A stretch of 64,000 nt of DNA, taken from Pseudomonas mangiferae. Lineage in GTDB: Bacteria; Pseudomonadota; Gammaproteobacteria; Pseudomonadales; Pseudomonadaceae. Shown piece by piece: positions 54,287-62,500 of the stretch. Below the pieces are notes generated by a model. The model was given only the letters and a program-made list of their open reading frames with translations, ran no database searches and had not been told where the DNA came from. Position numbers and translations under genes: made by a program. Location of the stretch: assembly GCF_007109405.1 (NCBI RefSeq), contig NZ_VJOY01000010.1, positions 153,962 through 217,961 on the forward strand. Direction: 5' to 3'. The first letter of the stretch is position 1; every line of letters begins with the position of its first letter.

Positions 54287-55975
54287 TCAGCGGGCCAACT
54301 GGGCGACGCGCAGCACCTCGGGCACCGAGGTCAACCCGTCCAGCGCCTTGAGGAATCCGTCTTCGAACATGGTGCGCATGCCATGCTGGCGGGCGGTGCG
54401 GTAGATCTGCTCGCTGCTGGCGTGCTGCAGGACCAGGTTGCGCACCTCGTCGTTCATCACCAGCAGTTCGTGGATGCCCATCCGGCCACGGTAGCCGGTG
54501 TGGGCGCAGGCGTCGCAGCCCACCGCGCGCCAGACCTGCACCGCACCCGCCGGACAGAACGCGCGCACGCCCATGTGCTCGATCTCGTCGTCGCCCAGGG
54601 TCTCCGGCTGCTTGCAGTGGGGGCAGAGCACGCGGACCAGGCGCTGGGCCATGATGGCGTTGATGGTGGAGGTCAGAAGATAGTCCTCCATGCCCATGTC
54701 CAGCAACCGCGTGACCCCGCTGGGGGCGTCGTTGGTGTGCAGGGTGGACAGCACGATGTGGCCGGTCAGCGCCGCCTGGATGGCGATACCGGCGGTCTCC
54801 TTGTCGCGCATCTCGCCGATCATCACCACGTCCGGGTCCTGGCGCAGGATCGACCGCAGCGCGCTGGCGAAGTCCAGGCCCACCTTGCTGGCGGTCTGGA
54901 TCTGGTTGACGCCCTGGATCTGGTACTCGACCGGGTCTTCCACCGTGAGGATCTTGCGATCGACGGTGTTCAGCCGGTTGAGGGCCGCGTAGAGGGTGGT
55001 GGTCTTGCCGCTACCGGTGGGGCCGGTCACCAGGAAGATGCCGTTGGGACGCTCCAGCACCGTCTTGAAGTCTTTGAGCACGCGCTCGGAGAGGCCGATG
55101 GTCTCCAGTTCGAGGCTCATGCTCTGCTTGTCGAGGATCCGCATCACCACGCTTTCGCCGTGCAGGGTGGGCACGGTGGACACCCGCAGGTCGATGGCGC
55201 GGCCCTGCATGCGCAGCTGGATGCGACCGTCCTGGGGCAGGCGCCGCTCGGCGATGTTCAGCCGCGAGAGGATCTTCAGGCGGGAGATCACCGCCGGGGC
55301 GATCTGCGCCGACGGCGCCTCGATCTCCTGCAGCACGCCGTCGATCCGGAAGCGGATCATCAGGGTGTGCTCGAAAGGCTCGATATGGATGTCCGAGGCG
55401 CGGCTTTCCAGCGCCCGGGAGAAGATGGTGTTGACCAGGCGGATGACCGGCGCCTCGCTGGCCATGTCCCGCAGCCGCTCGACGTCGTCGAGGTTGGCGC
55501 CGAGACCGGCCTCCTCGGCCTCCACGGAGTCCTCGTTGGCCTTGCTTGCCCCCGCGCCATAGAGGCGCTCGTAGGCATTTTCCAGTTCCGAGGACAACGC
55601 CAGGGACGCCTCCACCCGCCGCCCCGTGGCCAGCTCCAGGGAGCGCAGCACGTAGTCGTCGGAGGGGTCGAGCATCGCCACCTGCAGGCGCTCGCCGTCA
55701 TCGGTCAGGGGCACCACGTGCTGCTCGCGCAGGAACAGCGGCGAGACCAGGCCCTCGTCCAGCACCGGCACTTCCGGGTAATCGTCCGGGGTGACCAGGC
55801 GGTAGCCGAAGCGCTCCACCTGAATCGAGGCGATGTCCCGCTCGGCAACCATGCCGAGCCGGATCAGAATGCTACCCAGCTTGCCGCCGGAAAGCTTTTG
55901 CACCTGAATGGCGCGCTGCAGGTCCGCGTCCGACAGCTTGCCCGCGGCGACCAGCCAATCACCCAGTCGATTCAT
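54287..55975 (-). CDS. gspE: Type II secretion ATPase GspE with MshEN-type N-terminus
   Basis: A 562-residue assembly ATPase. Walker A GPTGSGKT lies at 318-325, Walker B VVMIGE at 383-388, and a zinc site is formed by CPHC (451-454) and CDAC (487-490). The N-terminus carries two 24-residue repeats of the MshEN kind. Residues 3-26 fit the c-di-GMP-binding motif fully (Arg3, Gly5, Gly12, Gln26). Residues 32-55, after a 5-residue spacer, fit with Lys for Arg and Arg for Gln. Binding of c-di-GMP is therefore likely, as reported for P. aeruginosa HxcR. It is the first gene of the operon; the upstream gap is only 37 bases. Confidence 0.94.
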   Translation of the reverse strand: MNRLGDWLVAAGKLSDADLQRAIQVQKLSGGKLGSILIRLGMVAERDIASIQVERFGYRLVTPDDYPEVPVLDEGLVSPLFLREQHVVPLTDDGERLQVAMLDPSDDYVLRSLELATGRRVEASLALSSELENAYERLYGAGASKANEDSVEAEEAGLGANLDDVERLRDMASEAPVIRLVNTIFSRALESRASDIHIEPFEHTLMIRFRIDGVLQEIEAPSAQIAPAVISRLKILSRLNIAERRLPQDGRIQLRMQGRAIDLRVSTVPTLHGESVVMRILDKQSMSLELETIGLSERVLKDFKTVLERPNGIFLVTGPTGSGKTTTLYAALNRLNTVDRKILTVEDPVEYQIQGVNQIQTASKVGLDFASALRSILRQDPDVVMIGEMRDKETAGIAIQAALTGHIVLSTLHTNDAPSGVTRLLDMGMEDYLLTSTINAIMAQRLVRVLCPHCKQPETLGDDEIEHMGVRAFCPAGAVQVWRAVGCDACAHTGYRGRMGIHELLVMNDEVRNLVLQHASSEQIYRTARQHGMRTMFEDGFLKALDGLTSVPEVLRVAQLAR

Positions 55976-56012
55976 CGTTACCTCGTCTCGAACCGCCGTG
56001 AACCGCGAGGGC

Positions 56013-59000
56013 TCACGCGCGGCGCACTATCAAACGCTTGACGCCCAGCTTCCAGGACTGCGGCACGCGCAGCAGGATCGGACGGATCAGCGGCATCCCC
56101 AGCACCCGACGCGCCATCCGCAGTAGCGGCGGATTGTCGATGCGTTCCGGCGGGCGGGGGTGTCTGAGATGGCCCCAGGCGGCGACCAGTTCCGCGGGGG
56201 ACGGGCCCTGTTCATCGGCCACGTCCACCGCCGGCAGGTAATCGCCGCGGTAGCAGTAAGGTGCCGAGAGCGGGCGGGTCTCCACCGGGACCGGGGCCTG
56301 CCTGTCCAGCAGGCGCTGGCGAACATCCAGCAGGTGCTCGACGATAACGGCCACCGGCCGGTCCGGCTCCACCAGCCAGGTCCAGCTGCGACCGGCAAGC
56401 CGCTCGGGGAAGGCGCCGATGCGCGGCGCGATCACCGGCAGGCCCAGCTCCAGGCAGGTGGACAGGGTATAGCTGTAGGTCTCCGGGCAACTGCCAGGGA
56501 ACCACACCAGATCGGCCTCCAGCGCCAGCAGGCGCTCCCGCAGCTCGTCCTCCTGGTAGGCGCCATGCACGTGCAGGGTACTCACCGGGTGGCTGCGCAG
56601 GTGCCGGTAGGCGAAGCCCAGCAGGTGGAACTCCAGCGGCAACCGCAGGCGGCGGGCCTCCAGGGCGGCTCCCTCCAGGGCATCCGCGCCCTTGAACGGA
56701 CTGAGCGCGCCGATCACCACGATACGCAGGGGCCGGGCGTCCGTCAGCGCCGCGGGCGCCGCTTCCGCCACGGCGAGGTCACGCTCATGGGGCACGCAGC
56801 GCAGGGCGGCGTCGGGGAAATAGCGGCGCATGCGCTCCAGGGTATCTTCCGACGGGGTGAACACCCGCTCGGCGCCGTACAACAGTTGCTCGCCGAAGCG
56901 CCGCCAGGTGGCGATGTCGGCGCCCCCCGGGGCCGGCCGCTGCGCCAGGCAAGCGTTGCAGCCCGCCTCGTCCGGCGCGCCACAGTAGCGCCCGGCGGCA
57001 TCCGCCAGGGTTACCTGGGGGCAGGCCAGGTAGAAGTCGTGCACGGTCACGTCATAGGGCACGCCAAGGCGCTCCGCCAGCAGCAGGAACTGCAGGTGCA
57101 CGCCGATGGTGTGATGGAAATGCAGGCGCGTCACGCCCAGGCTGCGCAGGGTGGCGAGCAGCAGCTCGAAGTCCCGCTCCGGCTCGAACAGCAGGCGTGC
57201 CGGCTTGTCCGGGTCGAGGGAACCGAGGGTGGCAGCGCCTCCCTCCACATCCGGGCGCAGGACGTACACCTCGGCGCTGCCGGCCAGCTCTTCCGCCAGG
57301 CTGCGCAGGTGCCGCTCGGTGCCGCCGCCCCGACGATGGTTGATCATCAATACCACCGGCAGGCCGCTCTCGCGGGTGCGCGCGGCATCCACCGCGAAAC
57401 GCAAGTGGGCAGCGGGGTCGGCGGCGATGTGCTGCTGGACCAGCCGGTCGTAGCCGGGGTACAGCCGGATCAGCGCGCGATAGCCGATCTGCTGGTGCTC
57501 GCTCTGGGTCTCGGCGAAGCTCACGCCGCCCTTGTGGTAGGCGAAGGTGTCGCCACACAGCACGTGCCGCCAGCCGCGCTCGGCGGAGCGCATGCAGAAC
57601 TCGTTTTCCTCACCGTAGCCGCGGCCGAACAGCTGGGCGTCGAACAGCCCGCAGGCATCCAGGCAATCGCGGCGGATGAACATGCAGAACCCCACCGCAG
57701 TGGGGATATCCACGCTCTGCGCGGCGTTCACCTGGCTGAACAAGGCATCCAGGCGCGCCACGTCATAGCCATCGGGCAGCGGGTTGTCCTGGCAGGTGGC
57801 CGGGTAGCTGCAGATGGTGGCGTTGTTGGAGAACGGCGTCGCCGAGCCGATCTTCGCGTCGCGGTAGACCGCCCGCTGCAGGCGGTCCAGCCAGTCGTTG
57901 GCGACCATCGCATCGCTGTTGACCAAGACCACGTCGCGGTCGGGGTGCAGGGACATGCCGCGGTTCACCGTGCCGACGAACCCCAGGTTCTGCGGGTTGT
58001 GCAGCAGGGTCACGCGATCGCCCAGGGTACCCAGCCAGGTCACCAGGTCCGGATCGGGGCTGGCGTCGTTGATCACCACGACCTCCGCCTCGGCACGGTA
58101 CTCGCTGGCCAGCACGCTTTCGATGCAGCGGCGGGTATCGTCGAGGCCGCGGTAGACCGGCACGATGATGTCGATCTTGCGCGGGCTCGCCGGCGGCCAT
58201 GTCGGCTCGACCGTCACCCGAGTGGGTTCCACCACCCGATGACCGAGGCCGGCCAGGCGCATCATCCGGTTGCGGGTGCGCCACAGGCGGCTGCCCAGCA
58301 GCCAGTCGAGGCGACGCTCCAGTTCGCGACTGGTGGCGCTCCACTCCACCACGCCCTGTTGCAGGACCTGGCCACGCTGCTCGGCGATGCTCAGCGCCCG
58401 CTGCTTGAGGTCCAGCTGGTGATCCTTGTCGCTCAATTGACGAGCCCGCTCGTCCAGCGCCTGGTGGAGCTCGGCCGCTTGCTGGGTGATGGCGTGGACA
58501 CGCTGCTCCAGTTGCTCGCGCACGCCGTTCAAGGCCTGCAGTTGAGTATCCCGCTCCTCCACCACCTGGCGCGCCTGGGTCAACTGGCCGCCGAGGGAGT
58601 CGATCTGCTCGCGGCCCTGCTCCAGGCCCGCCTGGGCCTTGCGGTAGGCGATGGCATCGCCCAGGCCGTGGAACAGCTGGATCGCCAGGTGCGGATCGGC
58701 CTGGGCCATCTCGATGAACCGGACGATGGGCGCCGGCGGTTGCGCCCCCACCAGCAGCACGCCAAGGCCGAAGCCAAAGGGAAATTCGAAACCGGGATAG
58801 CGCTGGGTAAGCTCGTCCCACAGTTGCCAGACGGCGAAGTCGCCCCGGCGCACGTTGGTGTCGTGGAACAGCACGACCCCCCGCTCGCTCATCTTCGGCA
58901 GCCAGGACTCGAAATCGTGGCGGACCGCGTCGTAGGTGTGCAGCCCGTCGATGTGCAGCAGGTCGACGCTGCCGTCGACGAAGTGAACCAGAGCCTCGTC

Positions 59001-59351
59001 GAAGGTCATCCGCAGCAGCGAGGAAAAGCCGGCGTAGCGTGGGTCGTGGTAGGCGCTCAGGTCGCGATAGATCTCATCGTCGTAGCGGCCTGCCTGGCTG
59101 TCTCCCTGCCAGGTGTCCACGGCGAAGCAGCGGGTGCCCAGCTCCTGGTGAGCGACGCCCTGGCAAAAGGCGCTGTAGGAGTCGCCCCGGTGGGTCCCCA
59201 GCTCCACGAAGATACGCGGGCGGGTCATGGCCAGTACGGCGAACGCGAACGGGATGTGACGGTGCCACGACTCGATGGGCGTCAGCCGGTCGGGCATTTC
59301 CACCTTGGCGAGGTAATCCAGGATGTCGAACGGTTGGGACATGCTAATCAT
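56013..59351 (-). CDS. Methyltransferase-GT2-GT4 fusion for surface polysaccharide
   Basis: An 1112-residue multidomain protein. Residues about 44-200 form a class I SAM methyltransferase (FVELGTHRGDSYSAF, VDTWQGD, LLHIDGLHTYDAVRHDF, LFHDTN). A glutamine-rich coiled coil spans about 240-355. A GT2 domain covers about 393-640 (IIVPVYRG, VINDASPD, LVNSDAM, GYGEENEFCMRS). A GT4-like domain covers about 664-1060 (LMINHRRGGGTERHL, IVVIGALSPFKGADAL, VWFPGSCPETYSYTLSTCLELG). Such fusions in wzm/wzt clusters build, and sometimes cap, the polymer, with the coiled coil as spacer or ruler. The start may be ATG 59351 or 59342. No single-domain transferases lie beside it in the window. Confidence 0.82.
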   Translation of the reverse strand: MISMSQPFDILDYLAKVEMPDRLTPIESWHRHIPFAFAVLAMTRPRIFVELGTHRGDSYSAFCQGVAHQELGTRCFAVDTWQGDSQAGRYDDEIYRDLSAYHDPRYAGFSSLLRMTFDEALVHFVDGSVDLLHIDGLHTYDAVRHDFESWLPKMSERGVVLFHDTNVRRGDFAVWQLWDELTQRYPGFEFPFGFGLGVLLVGAQPPAPIVRFIEMAQADPHLAIQLFHGLGDAIAYRKAQAGLEQGREQIDSLGGQLTQARQVVEERDTQLQALNGVREQLEQRVHAITQQAAELHQALDERARQLSDKDHQLDLKQRALSIAEQRGQVLQQGVVEWSATSRELERRLDWLLGSRLWRTRNRMMRLAGLGHRVVEPTRVTVEPTWPPASPRKIDIIVPVYRGLDDTRRCIESVLASEYRAEAEVVVINDASPDPDLVTWLGTLGDRVTLLHNPQNLGFVGTVNRGMSLHPDRDVVLVNSDAMVANDWLDRLQRAVYRDAKIGSATPFSNNATICSYPATCQDNPLPDGYDVARLDALFSQVNAAQSVDIPTAVGFCMFIRRDCLDACGLFDAQLFGRGYGEENEFCMRSAERGWRHVLCGDTFAYHKGGVSFAETQSEHQQIGYRALIRLYPGYDRLVQQHIAADPAAHLRFAVDAARTRESGLPVVLMINHRRGGGTERHLRSLAEELAGSAEVYVLRPDVEGGAATLGSLDPDKPARLLFEPERDFELLLATLRSLGVTRLHFHHTIGVHLQFLLLAERLGVPYDVTVHDFYLACPQVTLADAAGRYCGAPDEAGCNACLAQRPAPGGADIATWRRFGEQLLYGAERVFTPSEDTLERMRRYFPDAALRCVPHERDLAVAEAAPAALTDARPLRIVVIGALSPFKGADALEGAALEARRLRLPLEFHLLGFAYRHLRSHPVSTLHVHGAYQEDELRERLLALEADLVWFPGSCPETYSYTLSTCLELGLPVIAPRIGAFPERLAGRSWTWLVEPDRPVAVIVEHLLDVRQRLLDRQAPVPVETRPLSAPYCYRGDYLPAVDVADEQGPSPAELVAAWGHLRHPRPPERIDNPPLLRMARRVLGMPLIRPILLRVPQSWKLGVKRLIVRRA

Positions 59352-59467
59352 CTGTTCATATCGTTATGGGCCACCGAGGCGGCGCTGAGCGCGCGCATTA
59401 TCCGTCCGATGGACGCGGCTCGCTCGAAAATTTCACCGACGGCGCCCTGGCGCGTCGGGTGGCGGCC

Positions 59468-60727
59468 TCACTCCGCGGCAGGCTCGGCGAGCCGGCAGGC
59501 GAAGCGCTCCAGTTCGAACAGGCCGGTGAGGCTGACATCCGCCTGGGCCTTGAACGCCAGGACGTCGTGGATCCAGTGGTGCTGCACGTGCTGCTGCTGG
59601 GTACCGGCCCCCAGGGCGACGCTGACGGTGTATTCGCCGGTTGCCAGGTGCGGCAGCCAGAAGTCGAACGCCAGCTCGCAGGTCTCGCCGGCCGCCATCC
59701 GCTGCCAGCCGGGCAGCCACTTCAGGGTGTTCTCGCCGCACAGGGCCTGGCTCAGGCGATCCTTCACGAAGAAGCCCAGGATCGGTGCCTCGATACTGTC
59801 CCGCGCCACGCAGCGGACCTTGAGCCGCACCGGCTGGGCCCGGTCGAGCAGGCGCAGGGGCTGGCCATCCTCTCCCAGCAGTTCGCAACGCTCGATGCGT
59901 CCGCCCCCCAGGCCGAACTCGTTGCGCACCTCTTCCTTTTCCGACTCCACCGCCTCATCGGCCCGGGGCTCCGGCTCGTCGGCCCCCAGGCGGTTCTCGT
60001 AGAACGACCCGAGGTAAGCGTCGCTCACCACCCGCGCCTCGCCGAACAGCCGGGTTCGTCCCTTTTCCAGCCACAACGCGCGCTGGCAGAGGTTGACCAC
60101 CGAGTTGGTATCGTGGCTGACGAACAGCAGCGTATTGCGCTCGGCGAACTGGCGAAGGAAACGGATGCACTTCTGGGTGAAGTAGACGTCGCCTACCGCC
60201 AGGGCCTCGTCGATGACCAGGATATCGGCATCCAGGTGAGCAATGACGGCGAAGGCGAGCCGCACGAACATGCCGCTGGAGTATGTCTTCACCGGCTGGT
60301 CGATGAACTCGCCGATCTCGGCGAAAGCGAGGATGTCGTCCAGGCGGGCGTCGATCTCGGCGCGACCCAGCCCATGGATCGCCGCGCTCATATAGACGTT
60401 CTCACGCCCGGTGAAATCCGGGCTGAACCCGGCGCCCAGTTCCAGCAGCGCCGCGATCCGGCCGTTGACCTGGATCTGCCCGGCACTGGGGGTCAGGGTG
60501 CCGCAGATCATCTGCAACAGGGTCGACTTGCCAGCGCCGTTGCGGCCGATGATGCCCAGGGTCTCGCCCCGGCGCACCTCGAAGGACACGTCGGCCACCG
60601 CGTGGAACGCCGCCTGCTGACCGCGCCGAAGGCCGAACAGCAAATGCATCAGGCGTTGCGCCGGCGAATCGAAGAGGTGGTAGGTCTTGCTCACCCCTTG
60701 CAGGGAAATGGCGATATCAGAGGACAT
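59468..60727 (-). CDS. wzt: O-polysaccharide ABC transporter ATPase Wzt
   Basis: A 419-residue ATPase of the ABC-2 polysaccharide exporter. Walker A GRNGAGKST lies at 61-69, the signature YSSGM at 149-153 and Walker B ILVIDEA at 169-175. A C-terminal beta-sandwich domain (about 250-419) of the Wzt_C type can recognise a modified polymer end. ATG 60727 overlaps wzm by 11 bases; the frame is open further upstream but inside wzm. The long C-terminal domain suggests a capped O-polysaccharide, which fits the methyltransferase domain in the next gene. Confidence 0.92.
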   Translation of the reverse strand: MSSDIAISLQGVSKTYHLFDSPAQRLMHLLFGLRRGQQAAFHAVADVSFEVRRGETLGIIGRNGAGKSTLLQMICGTLTPSAGQIQVNGRIAALLELGAGFSPDFTGRENVYMSAAIHGLGRAEIDARLDDILAFAEIGEFIDQPVKTYSSGMFVRLAFAVIAHLDADILVIDEALAVGDVYFTQKCIRFLRQFAERNTLLFVSHDTNSVVNLCQRALWLEKGRTRLFGEARVVSDAYLGSFYENRLGADEPEPRADEAVESEKEEVRNEFGLGGGRIERCELLGEDGQPLRLLDRAQPVRLKVRCVARDSIEAPILGFFVKDRLSQALCGENTLKWLPGWQRMAAGETCELAFDFWLPHLATGEYTVSVALGAGTQQQHVQHHWIHDVLAFKAQADVSLTGLFELERFACRLAEPAAE

Positions 60728-61493
60728 CGGCGAACCCCTTGCGCGCGCGTTCGAAGAACGCCCAGCCCAGTGCGGCACTGGCCAGCCCAGCCGCCAGGTA
60801 GAGGAAATACCCCTGCCAACCGGGCAACTCACCCTGCAGCAGCAAGGCCCGCGCGCTCTCGATGGCAGGGGTCAGCGGATTCAGGTACAGCCAGCCCTGG
60901 TACGCCTCGGGCAGTGCGGACACCGGGTAGAACACCGGCGCCATGAACATCAATATCGTGATCACCACGGGCATGATCTGCCCGATGTCCCGCAGAAAAA
61001 CGCCCAGGGCGGCGAGCAGCCAGGTGCAGCCCAGTGCCACGAAGACCAGGGGCAGCATCAGCAGGGGCAGGAACAGCGCCTGCCAGTGCACGAAGCCGTA
61101 GAGAACGAAGTGAGCGATCAGCAGCACCAGCACGCTGATGAAGGTGTGGAACAGCGCGGACACCACCACCACTGGCGGCAAGATCGCCAGGGGGAACACC
61201 ACGCGCTTCACGTAGCTGACGTATTGGGGCATCAGGGTGGGCGAGCGGCTCAGGCATTCGGCGAAGAATCCATGGACGATGATCCCGGCGAACAGGTTAA
61301 CGGCGAACGCCGTTTTGTCGGTGCCACCCACGCCCCAGCGCGCCTTGAACACCTCGCTGAACACAAAGGTGTACACCACCAGCATGACCACGGGTGAGAT
61401 GAACGACCAAAAAATGCCCATCACCGTACCCCGATAGCGCGACAACACTTCGCGCCTGCCGAGCTGCAGGATCAGGTAGAGGTAATGCTTCAT
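60717..61493 (-). CDS. wzm: O-polysaccharide ABC transporter permease Wzm
   Basis: A 258-residue ABC-2 permease with six predicted helices. It begins LILQLGRREVLSRYRGTVMGIFWSFISPVVMLVVYTFVF, a strong family signature. With Wzt it exports undecaprenyl-linked O-polysaccharide to the periplasm for WaaL. ATG 61493 has an AGGG site. The acyltransferase-like gene ends 42 bases upstream. Confidence 0.92.
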   Translation of the reverse strand: MKHYLYLILQLGRREVLSRYRGTVMGIFWSFISPVVMLVVYTFVFSEVFKARWGVGGTDKTAFAVNLFAGIIVHGFFAECLSRSPTLMPQYVSYVKRVVFPLAILPPVVVVSALFHTFISVLVLLIAHFVLYGFVHWQALFLPLLMLPLVFVALGCTWLLAALGVFLRDIGQIMPVVITILMFMAPVFYPVSALPEAYQGWLYLNPLTPAIESARALLLQGELPGWQGYFLYLAAGLASAALGWAFFERARKGFADVL

Positions 61494-61535
61494 GAAGGCC
61501 CTACTACAACGTGGAGGCGCTCGCTATGGGCGGCG

Positions 61536-62462
61536 CTATTCAGGAGCGGCCTGAGGCTGGGTGTCGAAGAATCCATCCGCCCATGGCCACACATGCCAGG
61601 CCGTCGGATCCCGCTCGATGGCCGACTGCAGATGATCGCACAAACGCTGGGCAAGCGCTTCGGGCGTGGACTCCCGCAAAGGGGGCTCGAAATGTAAGCG
61701 ACGATGTCCATCCACTGGGTCAACGGCCATGGTGTACACCACAACCGGCGCCCCTACCTGAATCGCCATGCGAATGGTACCCGCGGGAATTCGAGCCGGC
61801 TTGCCCAGGAATACGACCGGCACGCTCGACTGGCCTGCTTGAAGCGGCGCGTCGGGCATCGCCATCACCGGCAACCGCTCGTCCAGCAAGCGCGCCTTCA
61901 TTCGGGCCACACTTCCGCCCACAGGAATGGCGGGAGAGCCACATAACGTAGTGACTTGGTGAATACGTCTGCGCCCCATCCAGCCCGCAAACTTCTGCCC
62001 AAACGGTGCGTTCTTCGGCGGAGGCGCATGAAGCCACGCCACCGGAAGGCCTCTGTCACGCAAATAACGCAGCGCCCAGAAACCCTGACCATAGTGAAAG
62101 GTGATGAACAGAATACCTTTGCTGCCCACCGTACTTTCGGCCGGCACCAGGCCCGATACCTGACAGTACTTGCCTGACCAGCCATCGCCGTACTTGAGTG
62201 TCAGGAAATAATCCGCCATGTCGACTAGACGATGGAGAGAGAAAAGTCTTTCTGCGTTAGGCGTGGTATAGCCGTGCTTGAGCAGTTGAGTGCCGGCAGA
62301 ATGAGTTGCTGGAGCACTGAAGAACGTGAAGCGAGTCATGAAGCGAAGCGCCCGGAACGCCAAGCGCCATGGCAATACCCAAACTAAAAAAGCAATGCAG
62401 AGAACTTCGGTTAAAGCCTTGCACTCGCTTCGGAATCCACGCCAGAAAATTTCTGCTGTCAT
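61536..62462 (-). CDS. LpxL-superfamily acyltransferase-like protein with altered active site
   Basis: A 308-residue membrane-anchored protein of the lysophospholipid/LpxL acyltransferase superfamily. A hydrophobic N-terminal stretch (about 20-35) is followed by ILFITFHYGQGF and later MPDAPLQAGQSSVPVVFLGKPARIPAGTIRMAIQ, which matches the LpxL pattern. The catalytic H-x4-D/E motif is altered: His123 is kept but residue 128 is Phe instead of an acidic residue. It may be inactive on acyl-ACP or use a different mechanism. Its ATG lies 3 bases after the T-run of the previous gene's terminator. G+C is lower than in genes to its left. Confidence 0.68.
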   Translation of the reverse strand: MTAEIFWRGFRSECKALTEVLCIAFLVWVLPWRLAFRALRFMTRFTFFSAPATHSAGTQLLKHGYTTPNAERLFSLHRLVDMADYFLTLKYGDGWSGKYCQVSGLVPAESTVGSKGILFITFHYGQGFWALRYLRDRGLPVAWLHAPPPKNAPFGQKFAGWMGRRRIHQVTTLCGSPAIPVGGSVARMKARLLDERLPVMAMPDAPLQAGQSSVPVVFLGKPARIPAGTIRMAIQVGAPVVVYTMAVDPVDGHRRLHFEPPLRESTPEALAQRLCDHLQSAIERDPTAWHVWPWADGFFDTQPQAAPE

Positions 62463-62465
62463 AGG

Positions 62466-62494
62466 AAAAAGACCTGACCATCACTGGCCAGGTC
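62466..62494 (-). terminator. Rho-independent terminator of the PpiC-type gene
   Basis: On the minus strand ten-base arms GACCTGGCCA and TGGTCAGGTC (one G-T pair) flank a GTGA loop and are followed by five T bases. It begins 6 bases after the stop of the PPIase gene. Its T-run ends 3 bases before the next start codon, so the likely ribosome site of the acyltransferase gene (CAGG) lies inside the hairpin. Confidence 0.85.
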
Positions 62495-62500
62495 CATACT

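Noticed and set aside
53252..56041. 929-codon open frame on the plus strand opposite gspF-gspE
   Set aside because: Antisense to two clear type II secretion genes and compositionally odd.
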